NCBI GenBank assembly: GCA_900540375.1
Contig: UQFS01000006.1
Coordinates: 53,358 to 117,357, forward strand
Length of the DNA stretch: 64,000 nucleotides
Direction of reading: 5' to 3'
Origin: an uncultured Prevotella sp.
GTDB lineage: Bacteria > Bacteroidota > Bacteroidia > Bacteroidales > Bacteroidaceae
Positions 27,541 through 35,861 of this stretch are shown piece after piece (the stretch's first letter is position 1; each line of letters opens with the position of its first letter). The position numbers and the translations under genes were made by a program. The notes under the pieces are model-generated. The model saw only the letters and a list, made by a program, of their open reading frames with translations, was not told where the DNA came from and ran no database searches.

Positions 27541-28257
27541 ATGGGTCATACACAAAAAGAGGGATTCCTGTTCCGACAGTTCTTTGTCGGGCAACAGCGC
27601 TGTGCCATGAAGGTGGGAACAGACGGCGTACTGTTAGGCGCATGGGCTGAGGGCGGACAACATATCCTTGACATCGGCACGGGTACGGGTGTCGTTGCGC
27701 TGATGATGGCGCAGCGCTTTCCGTCCGCCGACATCGATGCCATAGAAGTGGATGATGATGCTGCTGAGCAGGCGGCGGACAATGTGGGGCAGTCTCCTTT
27801 CGCTTCGAGGATCGCCGTTACGCACACGGCGTTTCAAGACTTTCTTCCGTCTGCGCCATACGATAGCATCGTCTGCAATCCTCCTTATTTCCTCAACAGC
27901 ATGAAAGCACCCGAGGCTTCGCGCTCGCTGGCCCGTCATGCGGATGGGAAAAGCCTGACGTTTCGTGATATTTTTGTTTTTGCCAAAGATAACACTTCCG
28001 ACTCTGGTGTTGTCAATGTCGTTGTGCCGACGCTCAACCAGGAGGCTTTGGAGACCGAGGCCTATCTTTTGGGGTTTAGAAAGACACGTGAGTTGCTCTT
28101 GCGCACGACACCGCGAAAGCCTCTCTCGCGCGTGCTGGTCACCTTCAGCCGCTCATCCCACAGTCCGTCAGAGCGCACCGAGCAGTGTCTGATGAATGCC
28201 GACGGCAGCAGAAGTGCCTGGTATCAACAGCTCACCGCCGACTTCTATGTCAAATAG
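27541..28257 (+). CDS. trmN6: tRNA1(Val) (adenine37-N6)-methyltransferase
   Basis: A 238-residue class I SAM methyltransferase of the YfiC/TrmN6 family. The N-terminal FLFRQFFVGQQRCAMKVGTD segment, the SAM loop ILDIGTGTGVVALMMAQR and the adenine-N6 catalytic motif NPPYF (SIVCNPPYFLNS) are all present. It methylates A37 of tRNA-Val. It stands alone, divergent from lon with a 174-bp gap. Confidence 0.9.
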   Translation: MGHTQKEGFLFRQFFVGQQRCAMKVGTDGVLLGAWAEGGQHILDIGTGTGVVALMMAQRFPSADIDAIEVDDDAAEQAADNVGQSPFASRIAVTHTAFQDFLPSAPYDSIVCNPPYFLNSMKAPEASRSLARHADGKSLTFRDIFVFAKDNTSDSGVVNVVVPTLNQEALETEAYLLGFRKTRELLLRTTPRKPLSRVLVTFSRSSHSPSERTEQCLMNADGSRSAWYQQLTADFYVK

Positions 28258-28332
28258 ACTTCCCCTTTTGAGGACAAAGAAGTTTCTCTAAATATATATA
28301 TAGCAGTCTCATCCTTACACAATGAGGCCTTC

Positions 28333-28375
28333 ACCTATATATAATCACCACCTATATATAATAAGGTGTAAAGGC
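28333..28375. repeat. Direct repeat ACCTATATATAAT with flanking inverted repeats
   Basis: Two copies of ACCTATATATAAT (28333-28345, 28350-28362; period 17 bp) are flanked by partly complementary ATCCTTACAC and GTGTAAAGG strips in the 203-bp gap between trmN6 and the lipid kinase gene. Role unknown. Confidence 0.5.
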
Positions 28376-28419
28376 GTAGGATCAGTCTCTATGAGAAACG
28401 GCTCTTGCAGTATTCTACT

Positions 28420-28440
28420 CCCCTCTCCTTGGGAGAGGGG
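28420..28440. terminator. GC-rich hairpin behind the lipid kinase gene
   Basis: CCCCTCTCC and GGAGAGGGG form a 9-bp stem 20 bp past the minus-strand stop codon, with no clear U run. It resembles GC-rich dispersed repeats common in bacterial intergenic DNA. Confidence 0.45.
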
Positions 28441-28460
28441 GAAGGGGGGTGAGGCTTGAT

Positions 28461-29507
28461 TTATTTAATGTTGTTGATCGTCTTCCCGAATTTCTTTTGC
28501 AGCAGCTTAGTCAGAGCGATACCTCTACGTGTTTGCTTGGCAATATCGTCGTGAAGTCCAGAAAGGTCATTGAAGAGATCAGCAGCACTCGATTGCAAGA
28601 GGTTGGGACGGCGCAACCGTTTGTCGCCATTGGGATTGACGATGATGCGGATGCCTTTCGCCTCAACATGCACATCAATATCCTTACCTGTCATGGCCGG
28701 ATCGCCGTCATAGTGGATCACTCCCGGTTCTTTGCGGTGGATCGTCAGATGTTTGGTGCGGAACGTCTTGATGCGCGAGCTCTTGTCGAGCGTCTTGCTG
28801 AACATGTCGATGGCGATCTGAGGAGCCTCAATGACGTTGAATGGTTCCATGATCACCACGTCCATGAGTCCGTCGCTCATCGATGCCTGCGGAGCAATGT
28901 AGGCGTTGTTGCCATATTGTGAGGCGTTGGCGCAGGTGATCAGGAAAGCTTTGTAGCTCTGTGTACCTGTGTCGTCCTTTAATATATAGGTCTCCGGCTT
29001 GTACTTCAAGCCTTCTTCCAATACTTTCTGCACGTAGGTGACCGGCCCACGCTTGCCGGCTTCGGCGAACTTCTGGCTGACGAAAGCGTCAAAGCCCATA
29101 CCGCAGGTACAGAAAAACGGCATGTCGTTGATGACACAGTAATCGAGATCGTGAACCACAAAGTTATTGATGATACCAAGGCTTTTCTTGATGTCGCGTG
29201 GTATGAGCAGGTGCCTGGCCAGTCCATTGCCCGATCCGCAGGGAATAATACCCAGTGCCGTGTGAGTGTGGACCAAGCCGCGTGCCACCTCATTCACCGT
29301 GCCGTCACCACCAACAGCCACAACAGCATCCAAGCCACGCTCGCTGGCTGCTTGGGCCATCGTCGTGGCGTCTCCGGGACCTTTTGTCATTTGGATATCG
29401 AAGTCAAACAAGTCGTGATTGATATTTTGAGTAATGAACTCAGGAATAACCCGTTTGCTCGTCGTTCCGGAAATGGGATTGATGATGAACAGTATTTTCT
29501 TTTTCAT
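28461..29507 (-). CDS. Diacylglycerol/sphingosine kinase-family lipid kinase
   Basis: 348 residues with the DAGK catalytic fold: FIINPISGTTSKRVIPEF nucleotide loop, the signature GGDGTVNEVARGL (about residues 80-92), IPCGSGNGLARHLLIP and the C-terminal beta-sandwich with DGLMDVVI and HYDGDPAM. It phosphorylates a lipid hydroxyl at the membrane face. The superfamily includes DgkB, YegS and sphingosine kinases. It is divergent from serine palmitoyltransferase, which starts 162 bp away, so a sphingolipid-related substrate is a reasonable inference but cannot be shown from the sequence. Confidence 0.88.
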   Translation of the reverse strand: MKKKILFIINPISGTTSKRVIPEFITQNINHDLFDFDIQMTKGPGDATTMAQAASERGLDAVVAVGGDGTVNEVARGLVHTHTALGIIPCGSGNGLARHLLIPRDIKKSLGIINNFVVHDLDYCVINDMPFFCTCGMGFDAFVSQKFAEAGKRGPVTYVQKVLEEGLKYKPETYILKDDTGTQSYKAFLITCANASQYGNNAYIAPQASMSDGLMDVVIMEPFNVIEAPQIAIDMFSKTLDKSSRIKTFRTKHLTIHRKEPGVIHYDGDPAMTGKDIDVHVEAKGIRIIVNPNGDKRLRRPNLLQSSAADLFNDLSGLHDDIAKQTRRGIALTKLLQKKFGKTINNIK

Positions 29508-29614
29508 AGGGCAAATTTATGTAATATAAATGAAATGAGAGAAGAAAAGATCAATAAAAATTGCAAAATCAGACGATTTCTGCTCAAAAAGCACTGATTG
29601 TGCCATAAATTTTG

Positions 29615-29622
29615 TAACTTTG
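29615..29622 (+). promoter_or_regulatory. -7 box for spt
   Basis: TAACTTTG, 47 bp before the ATG at 29670. Confidence 0.6.
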
Positions 29623-29669
29623 CAGCCTAAGTATAAAACAACGTAGTGTTATCTACACCTATTTTAGAA

Positions 29670-30860
29670 ATGGGACAGTTACAAGAAAGATACAAAGACT
29701 ACCGTGTACCCCAGAAGTACATGGAGGAAGGCGTATATCCTTATTTCCGTGAAATTACAAGTAAGCAGGGCCCTGAGGTGACCATGGAAGGTCATCAGGT
29801 GCTGATGTTCGGAAGTAACGCCTACACTGGTTTGACAGGTGACGATCGTGTGATCGCTGCCGCCGAAAAGGCACTTCTCAAGTATGGTTCCGGTTGTGCA
29901 GGCAGCCGTTTCCTCAATGGTACTCTCGACATCCACGTGCAGTTGGAGAAAGAGTTGGCTGAGTTTGAGCACAAGGACGCTGCGCTCTGCTTCTCTACCG
30001 GCTTCTCTGTCAATGCGGGTGTCATTCCGCAGTTGGTCGGTCGTGGCGACTATGTCATCTGTGATGACCGTGACCATGCTTCCATCGTTGACGGCCGTCG
30101 TCTGAGTTTCGCCACTCAGCTCCACTACAAGCACAACGATATGGAGGACTTGGAGCGTGTTTTGAAGAAGTTGCCCCATAAGGCTGTGAAGCTGATTGTC
30201 GTCGATGGCGTGTTCTCCATGGAGGGCGATCTGGCTAAGCTGCCTGAGATCGTGGAACTGAAACATAAGTATAACTGCTCGATCATGGTTGACGAGGCTC
30301 ACGGTCTCGGCGTCTTCGGTGAGCAGGGACGAGGTGTCTGTCATCACTTCGGCCTGCAGGACGAGGTAGATGTCATCATGGGCACGTTCTCTAAGAGTCT
30401 TGCTTCCATCGGTGGCTTTGTGGCTGCTGATTGGGACACGATCAACTATCTGCGTCATACATCCCGCACCTATATCTTCTCCGCCAGTGACACGCCGGCC
30501 GCAACAGCCGCTGCCATTGAGGCACTGCACATCATCCAGGAAGAGCCGGAGCGTATCCAGCACCTGTGGGATGTGACCAACTATGCGCTGAGACGCTTCC
30601 GTGAAGAGGGCTTTGAGATTGGTGAGACCGAGAGTCCTATCATTCCGCTGTATGTCCGCGACAGCTACAAGACGTTCCTCGTCACCAAGCTGGCTTTCGA
30701 CCGTGGCGTATTTATCAACCCTGTCATCCCGCCGGCATGTGCTCCGCAGGACACGCTTGTTCGCTTCGCACTGATGGCTACTCACAGCAAAGAGCAGGTT
30801 GAGCGCGGTGTAGAGATCCTTAAGCAGATCTTTGTTGAGCAAGGTATTATCAAGGGTTAA
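29670..30860 (+). CDS. spt: Serine palmitoyltransferase (alpha-oxoamine synthase family)
   Basis: A 396-residue PLP enzyme that condenses serine with a fatty acyl-CoA, the first step of Bacteroidota sphingolipid synthesis. PLP lysine K242 is in GTFSKSLASIGGF, and D208 and H211 are in VDEAHGLGVFGE. H136 (CDDRDHASIVDG) stacks on the cofactor. Start set at ATG 29670 (MGQLQERYKDYRVPQKYMEE), which matches the family N-terminus; a GTG eight codons upstream is possible. The closest alternatives in this superfamily, KBL and BioF, are less likely given the N-terminal YMEEGVYPYFREI strip typical of bacteroidal SPT. Confidence 0.9.
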   Translation: MGQLQERYKDYRVPQKYMEEGVYPYFREITSKQGPEVTMEGHQVLMFGSNAYTGLTGDDRVIAAAEKALLKYGSGCAGSRFLNGTLDIHVQLEKELAEFEHKDAALCFSTGFSVNAGVIPQLVGRGDYVICDDRDHASIVDGRRLSFATQLHYKHNDMEDLERVLKKLPHKAVKLIVVDGVFSMEGDLAKLPEIVELKHKYNCSIMVDEAHGLGVFGEQGRGVCHHFGLQDEVDVIMGTFSKSLASIGGFVAADWDTINYLRHTSRTYIFSASDTPAATAAAIEALHIIQEEPERIQHLWDVTNYALRRFREEGFEIGETESPIIPLYVRDSYKTFLVTKLAFDRGVFINPVIPPACAPQDTLVRFALMATHSKEQVERGVEILKQIFVEQGIIKG

Positions 30861-30953
30861 GGTTCTTATCGCTTTCCCCAAATAGGGGAGAGCGGAGGTC
30901 CGAAACCGTTTTGGCATAAAGTGCACCGCTATTGGTGAGCACTCTAAGCATGA

Positions 30954-30987
30954 CTTAGCCCCGTCAGGTTTCCCTGGCGGGGCTAAG
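30954..30987. terminator. Hairpin between convergent spt and pyrH
   Basis: A 14-bp stem (CTTAGCCCCGTCAG / CTGGCGGGGCTAAG, one G-U) with a 6-nt loop and only a short T tract on the plus side (GCGTTTAAAA). A CTCCCC hairpin lies upstream near 30878-30896. Confidence 0.6.
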
Positions 30988-31039
30988 GCGTTTAAAATAG
31001 AATGTCCCTATTGCTACTTGTCTTTGGGTAAGCTGTGCT

Positions 31040-31747
31040 TTATGGATGCACGAGTGTACCGATCTCCTCACCGTCCATAACCTTCTTGAGGTTGCCTTTC
31101 TCATCCATGTTGAAGACATAGATCGGCAGGTTGTTGTCCTGGCACATGCAGATAGCGGTCAGGTCCATGACGCGCAGGCCACGGTCGAGAACATCTTTGT
31201 AGCTGATCTCTTTGAACTTCTTTGCAGTCGGATCCTTTTCGGGGTCAGCAGTGTAGACGCCGTCGACACGCGTACCCTTGAGCATCACGTCGGCCTCAAT
31301 CTCAATGCCACGGAGCGAAGAACCTGTGTCGGTAGTGAAATAAGGATTGCCCGTACCGGCAGAGAAGACACAGATATAGCCAGCCTCCAGTGCCTCGATG
31401 GCCTTCCACTTGTTGTAGAACTCACCGATTGGCTCCATGCGGATGGCTGTCATCACCTTGTTTTTCACACCGATCGCTCCTAAGGCGGAACTCAAAGCCA
31501 GGGAGTTGATGACCGTGGCGCACATGCCCATCTGGTCTCCCTTGACGCGGTCGAAGCCTTTCTGTGAGCCGCTGAGGCCACGGAAGATGTTACCTCCGCC
31601 GATGACGATACCGATCTGTACGCCCATGTCGTGGATTTCCTTGATCTGTGCAGCATAGTCGCTCAGTCTCTCGGAGTCTATGCCATAACCTTGCTTGCCC
31701 ATCAGACTCTCACCGGAGAGCTTGAGCAGAATACGTTTGAATCTCAT
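31040..31747 (-). CDS. pyrH: UMP kinase
   Basis: A 235-residue amino-acid-kinase-fold UMP kinase that makes UDP. Typical strips: ILLKLSGESLMG at the N-terminus, IGIVIGGGNIFRG, TVINSLALSSAL, GTGNPYFTTDT and the DGVYTADPEKDP nucleotide motif. Length is normal for bacteria. It stands 107 bp behind birA on the same strand across a heptamer-repeat spacer. Confidence 0.97.
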   Translation of the reverse strand: MRFKRILLKLSGESLMGKQGYGIDSERLSDYAAQIKEIHDMGVQIGIVIGGGNIFRGLSGSQKGFDRVKGDQMGMCATVINSLALSSALGAIGVKNKVMTAIRMEPIGEFYNKWKAIEALEAGYICVFSAGTGNPYFTTDTGSSLRGIEIEADVMLKGTRVDGVYTADPEKDPTAKKFKEISYKDVLDRGLRVMDLTAICMCQDNNLPIYVFNMDEKGNLKKVMDGEEIGTLVHP

Positions 31748-31751
31748 ATAT

Positions 31752-31800
31752 TGGATGTTGAGTGTTGAATGTTGAATGATTAGAATGTTGAATGGTGAGT
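31752..31800. repeat. Degenerate TTGAATG tandem repeat
   Basis: Head-to-tail variants of GTTGAATG (gttgagt, gttgaatg, gttgaatgat, gttgaatggt) fill the birA-pyrH spacer. The same units form the palindrome at 19237-19271. Common low-complexity intergenic DNA in this phylum. Confidence 0.55.
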
Positions 31801-31854
31801 GATGAATGTCGAATGGCTTCGATGTGGAGTGTGGAATTCAGAATGGTGTGCGGC

Positions 31855-32667
31855 TCATGCGTTGATGATGAACTTCACCTCCTTAAAAGCATAGCGGCGG
31901 ATGCGATCCTCACGGTCTCGGAGCACGAGGTGCCCGTCGTCCTCCACCTCAACGAGGGCAGCCTCGAAGTCGCCGTCGGCATCACGATAGGGATAGAAAC
32001 CGTGGAGACGGTAGAGCCATGACGTGTAGTTGCCGACGATTTTGGCGTAGTCGCCGTTGATGATCGCTTGGATATTGACGTCGAAGCGCTTGAGGATATC
32101 CTGCAGGAGGGCCTCGCGGTCTACTTCGTGGCCTAAGATCTGGTAGAGCGAGACAGGATTCGGCGCGTCGCTATGGAAGACTTGCTGGTTGACATCGATG
32201 CCCGGACCGATGATGCTGTTCTTGATATGTCCGCCGCTCAACGTGTTCTCAATGAGTATGCCGCATATTTTCTGATCCTTCCAATAGATGTCGTTGGGCC
32301 ACTTGATGGTGAAATGGTCGTCGTAGACAGCCAAGGCATCACGTATGGCCAAGGCGATGGCTTCCGAGAGAATGAACTGGCTGGTGACCGGAATCCATAC
32401 CGGATGACAGAGAATCGAGAAGAGCAAGTTCTTGCCCTTTTCGCTTTCCCACGTATTGGTTCCCTGTCCGCGTCCGGAAGACTGGAATTCTGTGGTGACG
32501 ACCCAATAGCGGGCTTGTTCAGCATCCGGTTTTGCCTCGCCCTGCTGCGGGGCAGAGAGCATGCGGTGGATATAGGCATTTGTGCTGTCGGTCTCTTCCA
32601 GACGCGTGATCCGGAAGTCGGACCCACTGTTGTTTTTCCTTTTAAATAAGGAGCGGATTGAAAGCAT
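31855..32667 (-). CDS. birA: Biotin-[acetyl-CoA-carboxylase] ligase
   Basis: A 270-residue biotin protein ligase without the N-terminal DNA-binding domain of E. coli BirA. The biotinyl-AMP signature is present as SSGRGQGTNTWES (about residues 63-75, the GRGRxGR-like loop), with EETDSTNAY before it, WPNDIYWKDQKICGILIE and GPGIDVNQQVF after it. The start overlaps the 3' end of yraN by 26 bp. It charges carboxylase biotin domains and cannot repress transcription by itself. Confidence 0.9.
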   Translation of the reverse strand: MLSIRSLFKRKNNSGSDFRITRLEETDSTNAYIHRMLSAPQQGEAKPDAEQARYWVVTTEFQSSGRGQGTNTWESEKGKNLLFSILCHPVWIPVTSQFILSEAIALAIRDALAVYDDHFTIKWPNDIYWKDQKICGILIENTLSGGHIKNSIIGPGIDVNQQVFHSDAPNPVSLYQILGHEVDREALLQDILKRFDVNIQAIINGDYAKIVGNYTSWLYRLHGFYPYRDADGDFEAALVEVEDDGHLVLRDREDRIRRYAFKEVKFIINA

Positions 32668-33025
32668 CTTGTATATGTTCTAATTGCGGATGAGGATCAT
32701 TTTCCTTCCCGATGATGGTTATGATGTCGAAACGCAACTCTTCCACGATGTTTCTGATCTTGACATACGTGTCGGCAGCGCGCCCGAGATGTCTCATTTT
32801 ACGTATATCGACTGCCTCTTCCGGGGCGGTGATCTCCTCCTTGCTTCGCGTCTTCACCTCCACGAAGGCCACGATCCGGCGGTCGGGAGTGAGGCATACA
32901 ATGTCGAGATCAACCAACCCTTTTCCCGGCCTCCAGTTGCGGTCAAGGATGAGATAGTCCTTGCCTTTCAGATATTGGGCCGCATATTCTTCACCCCATT
33001 TGCCGACGTCGTTGTGAGTAGCCAT
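32642..33025 (-). CDS. yraN: YraN family endonuclease-like protein (UPF0102)
   Basis: 127 residues with the restriction-endonuclease-like fold of UPF0102: GEEYAAQYLKGKDYLILDRNW at the N-terminus, and the D...E-x-K core in GLVDLDIVCL and FVEVKTRSKEE. The family's function is unclear (Holliday-junction-like DNA processing is proposed in some members). Located between tadA (9 bp) and birA (overlap). Confidence 0.88.
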   Translation of the reverse strand: MATHNDVGKWGEEYAAQYLKGKDYLILDRNWRPGKGLVDLDIVCLTPDRRIVAFVEVKTRSKEEITAPEEAVDIRKMRHLGRAADTYVKIRNIVEELRFDIITIIGKENDPHPQLEHIQDAFNPLLI

Positions 33026-33034
33026 TGTCGCTGT

Positions 33035-33469
33035 TTATCTTCTGAGCCGAAAGAATTCCTGCATCAGCGTGGTGCACTCCTTTTCGAGCACGCCGGAAGT
33101 GGTAGACGCTTTGGGGTGCAGAGCGTGCGGCGCATAGCTGGTATAGCCCCGCTTGGGATCCGAAGCCCCGTAGACGACGCGTGCCACCTGTGCCCAGCCA
33201 AGCGCACCGGCGCACATCGTGCAGGGCTCCACGGTGACATAGAGCGTACAGTCGGTCAGATACTTACCGCCTAAGAGGTTGGCAGCCGACGTGACGGCCA
33301 GCATCTCGGCATGAGCGGTGACGTCGTGGAGCGTCTCGGTCTGGTTGTGTGCCCGTGCAATGACACGGCCCTTGTTTACCACGACAGCGCCCACGGGGAT
33401 CTCTCCCTCGTCGAAAGCTGCCTGAGCCTCGCTGAGCGCCAGTCGCATATAGTCTTCGTCGGTCATCAT
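33035..33469 (-). CDS. tadA: tRNA-specific adenosine deaminase
   Basis: A 144-residue cytidine/deoxycytidylate-deaminase-fold enzyme converting A34 to inosine in tRNA-Arg(ACG). Zinc and proton-shuttle residues are in TAHAEMLAV (H-x-E) and EPCTMCAGAL (P-C-x2-C). Length and motif spacing are standard. Part of the rsmI-to-birA run, 19 bp behind the coiled-coil lipoprotein gene. Confidence 0.93.
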   Translation of the reverse strand: MMTDEDYMRLALSEAQAAFDEGEIPVGAVVVNKGRVIARAHNQTETLHDVTAHAEMLAVTSAANLLGGKYLTDCTLYVTVEPCTMCAGALGWAQVARVVYGASDPKRGYTSYAPHALHPKASTTSGVLEKECTTLMQEFFRLRR

Positions 33470-33488
33470 TCCTTATTTGATATCATGT

Positions 33489-34370
33489 CTATTTCACCAG
33501 TATCACTAAATACTTGCTCGTACTCCAGAACAATTGCGGGTTGGTAATGTGCAGGACGTATTGGTTGAAGTTGTCACGCTGGAGCGTATAGCTGCCTGCC
33601 GGGTGCGTGGTGAGGATCTTGGCATATTTGGAGTAGAGCTTGATGTCTTTCTCTACTCTGATGTCGATCTTCATGAAGTAGTTGCGGTTGAAAGACGCCT
33701 GTAGCACCTTTCCGCCGACAAGAATGTTCTGCTCTTTTAGCTCGCTCTTTGTGCCAAAGACATACCATGCCGTGTTGAGCTGCATGTCCTGGTTGTTAAT
33801 GGTTTGCGTCTTTTGCTCGCTCTCGTTCTGCAGATCGGTGATGTTGTTATTGAGGTTGTTGATCGTCTCGTCAAGTTCTGAGATGTGTATATCCTTGGCA
33901 TCGAGTTCAGCTCTCAGCTCCTGCAACTGCTGATCTTTCTCGCTCATGCGTCTCATCAGCCCCTCGATGGTGCGCTTGAATTCCTGGCTCTTGAAGCTGC
34001 TTTGCCTTAATTGTTTTTGCAGCTTGCTGATGAGGGCGCGGTTCTCCTGCATCTTGTCCGTGATGATCTTGATGTTGTTGGCGATCTCTTTGGCTTTGTC
34101 TGTCGCATCGCCTTCGCCGGTCTGCGCCACGTTGACACGGTCCTCGGCAATGTTGATGACCTCGAAGCCATCCTCAATCTGGTTGAGGGTCGCCATCATG
34201 TCATTGATCTCGTTGTCGCGCTGGGCGATGATCTTATGCAGTGAGTCGGATGTCTGAATGTTTTGGAGCATAACGGGTGCTTGCTTCTTTTCCTTGCAAC
34301 CAGTTACAAGAAGCGCGATGCATGTGAGAAACATGCACAAGAAAGAAGTATGGAGCAAGCGCAGTGTCAT
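33489..34370 (-). CDS. Coiled-coil lipoprotein of unknown function
   Basis: 293 residues. The signal peptide ends in a lipobox (ALLVTGC, cysteine 25), so it should be anchored in a membrane facing the periplasm. Residues about 45-200 are strongly predicted coiled coil by heptads (QLQELRAELDAKDIHISELD, INNLNNNITDLQNE). A compact C-terminal domain of about 90 residues follows (AWYVFGTKSELKEQNIL to the end). The start overlaps the rsmI stop by 4 bp, so translation is probably coupled. I recognise no named family; similar proteins are common in Bacteroidota. Confidence 0.8.
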   Translation of the reverse strand: MTLRLLHTSFLCMFLTCIALLVTGCKEKKQAPVMLQNIQTSDSLHKIIAQRDNEINDMMATLNQIEDGFEVINIAEDRVNVAQTGEGDATDKAKEIANNIKIITDKMQENRALISKLQKQLRQSSFKSQEFKRTIEGLMRRMSEKDQQLQELRAELDAKDIHISELDETINNLNNNITDLQNESEQKTQTINNQDMQLNTAWYVFGTKSELKEQNILVGGKVLQASFNRNYFMKIDIRVEKDIKLYSKYAKILTTHPAGSYTLQRDNFNQYVLHITNPQLFWSTSKYLVILVK

Positions 34371-35056
34371 ACCTGATGTTTTTTCGTATCTTTGCCGGCC
34401 AGCACGATGACGATCTCGCCTCGCGGTTCTGTTGTCTCGAAATGGGCGACGACCTCTTCGAGTGTGCCTCTGACGTGTTCTTCATGTATCTTGGAGATCT
34501 CCCTGGCCACGCTGACCTGCCGGTCCGCGCCAAACACCTCGGCGAACTGCTTGAGCGTCTTGAGCAGTCGGTAGGGCGACTCATAGAAGACCATGGTGCG
34601 TGTCTCATCCTTCAGACTCTCCAGTCTCGTCTGCCGTCCCTTCTTCTGTGGCAGGAAACCCTCAAAGCAGAAACGGTCGCAGGGCAGTCCCGACGACACA
34701 ATGGCTGGGATGCAGGCTGTAGCACCGGGCAGCGTAATAACCTCAATGTCGTTGTGCGCAGCCTCACGGGCAAGGAAGAATCCCGGGTCGCTGATGCCCG
34801 GCGTGCCGGCGTCACTGACCAGCGCGATGTTCTGTCCGGCCTTGAGACGCTCAACAATGCCCGACGTTGTCCCGTGCTCATTGAACTTGTGATGGGCCAT
34901 GAGATGATTGCTGATCTCATAGTGGCGAAGGAGGTTGCCTGAGGTACGAGTGTCCTCAGCCAACACGAGATCAGCCTCTTTGAGTATCCTCAAGGCACGC
35001 AGTGTGATGTCTTCCATGTTTCCCACTGGGGTGGGGATGATATACAATGTACCCAT
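34367..35056 (-). CDS. rsmI: 16S rRNA (cytidine1402-2'-O)-methyltransferase
   Basis: A 229-residue SAM-dependent methyltransferase that 2'-O-methylates C1402 in the decoding centre. The N-terminus LYIIPTPVGNMEDITLRAL and the motif LVSDAGTPGISDPGF are family signatures, followed by LPGATACIPAIVSSGLPCD. Start placed at 35056 (MGTLYIIPTPVGN); four extra in-frame codons lie upstream. Shorter than the E. coli protein (286) because the C-terminal extension is absent. First gene of the run through birA. Confidence 0.93.
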   Translation of the reverse strand: MGTLYIIPTPVGNMEDITLRALRILKEADLVLAEDTRTSGNLLRHYEISNHLMAHHKFNEHGTTSGIVERLKAGQNIALVSDAGTPGISDPGFFLAREAAHNDIEVITLPGATACIPAIVSSGLPCDRFCFEGFLPQKKGRQTRLESLKDETRTMVFYESPYRLLKTLKQFAEVFGADRQVSVAREISKIHEEHVRGTLEEVVAHFETTEPRGEIVIVLAGKDTKKHQV

Positions 35057-35167
35057 AATTATCTGCAAATATAAGCAAAATAATCGCTACACCCAAATTT
35101 TATTTATTTTTTTCTTTGCAAAGCAGAAATGTAGATATACAAACGATGACTATTCGTCTTTTCTTAT

Positions 35168-35175
35168 TATCTTTG
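35168..35175 (+). promoter_or_regulatory. -7 box for tdk
   Basis: TATCTTTG, 24 bp before the chosen ATG 35200. It lies inside the longer in-frame extension and argues for the shorter protein. Confidence 0.6.
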
Positions 35176-35199
35176 CAAATAAAAAAGAAACCAGAAGAG

Positions 35200-35814
35200 A
35201 TGACAGAGAATCTGACAGGGGAGAACCGCCGCCCCGGCCGCATTGAGGTGGTCTGTGGCAGCATGTTCTCCGGCAAGACGGAAGAGTTGATACGCCGTCT
35301 GCGTCGTGCCCGCTTTGCCAAGCAGCACGTTGCGATCTTCAAGCCGACGATGGACGTACGCTACTCGCCCAGCGATGTGGTGAGCCACGACCATACCGCT
35401 CTGAGATCAATACCCGTGCACCAGTCCGACGAGATCCTGAAGTTGTCGGGGGGCTGTGACGTCGTGGGTGTCGACGAGGCACAGTTCTTCGATGACCGCC
35501 TTGTCGCTGTTTGCAACAAACTTGCCTATCAGGGTGTACGCGTCATCATTGCCGGACTGGACATGGACTTCCTTGGCAATCCTTTCGGCCCTATGCCTTT
35601 GCTGATGGCTGTGGCTGACGAGGTGACCAAAGTTCACGCCATCTGTGTGAAGTGTGGCGCGCTGGCTTATGCCAGCCACCGGTTGGTCAACGACAAGGAG
35701 CAGGTGATGCTCGGTGAGAAACTGGAGTATGAGCCTCTGTGCCGCGATTGTTTCCAAAAAGCTCTGTTGGACGACAAGCGTAACGCACAAAGCCGCAATC
35801 TCTTCGAAAAATAG
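35200..35814 (+). CDS. tdk: Thymidine kinase
   Basis: A 204-residue type II thymidine kinase of the salvage pathway. P-loop GSMFSGKTEELIRRL, the Walker-B-like VVGVDEAQFFD, and a structural zinc site in CVKCGALA and the late CRDC pair. The lasso region FLGNPFGPMP precedes it. Start fixed by the promoter box. Alone on its transcript or with the permease gene 47 bp downstream. Confidence 0.95.
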   Translation: MTENLTGENRRPGRIEVVCGSMFSGKTEELIRRLRRARFAKQHVAIFKPTMDVRYSPSDVVSHDHTALRSIPVHQSDEILKLSGGCDVVGVDEAQFFDDRLVAVCNKLAYQGVRVIIAGLDMDFLGNPFGPMPLLMAVADEVTKVHAICVKCGALAYASHRLVNDKEQVMLGEKLEYEPLCRDCFQKALLDDKRNAQSRNLFEK

Positions 35815-35861
35815 CGCATGGGCGGCCGTGCACAGTAAATGCAAAAGTCAATTATCGTATT

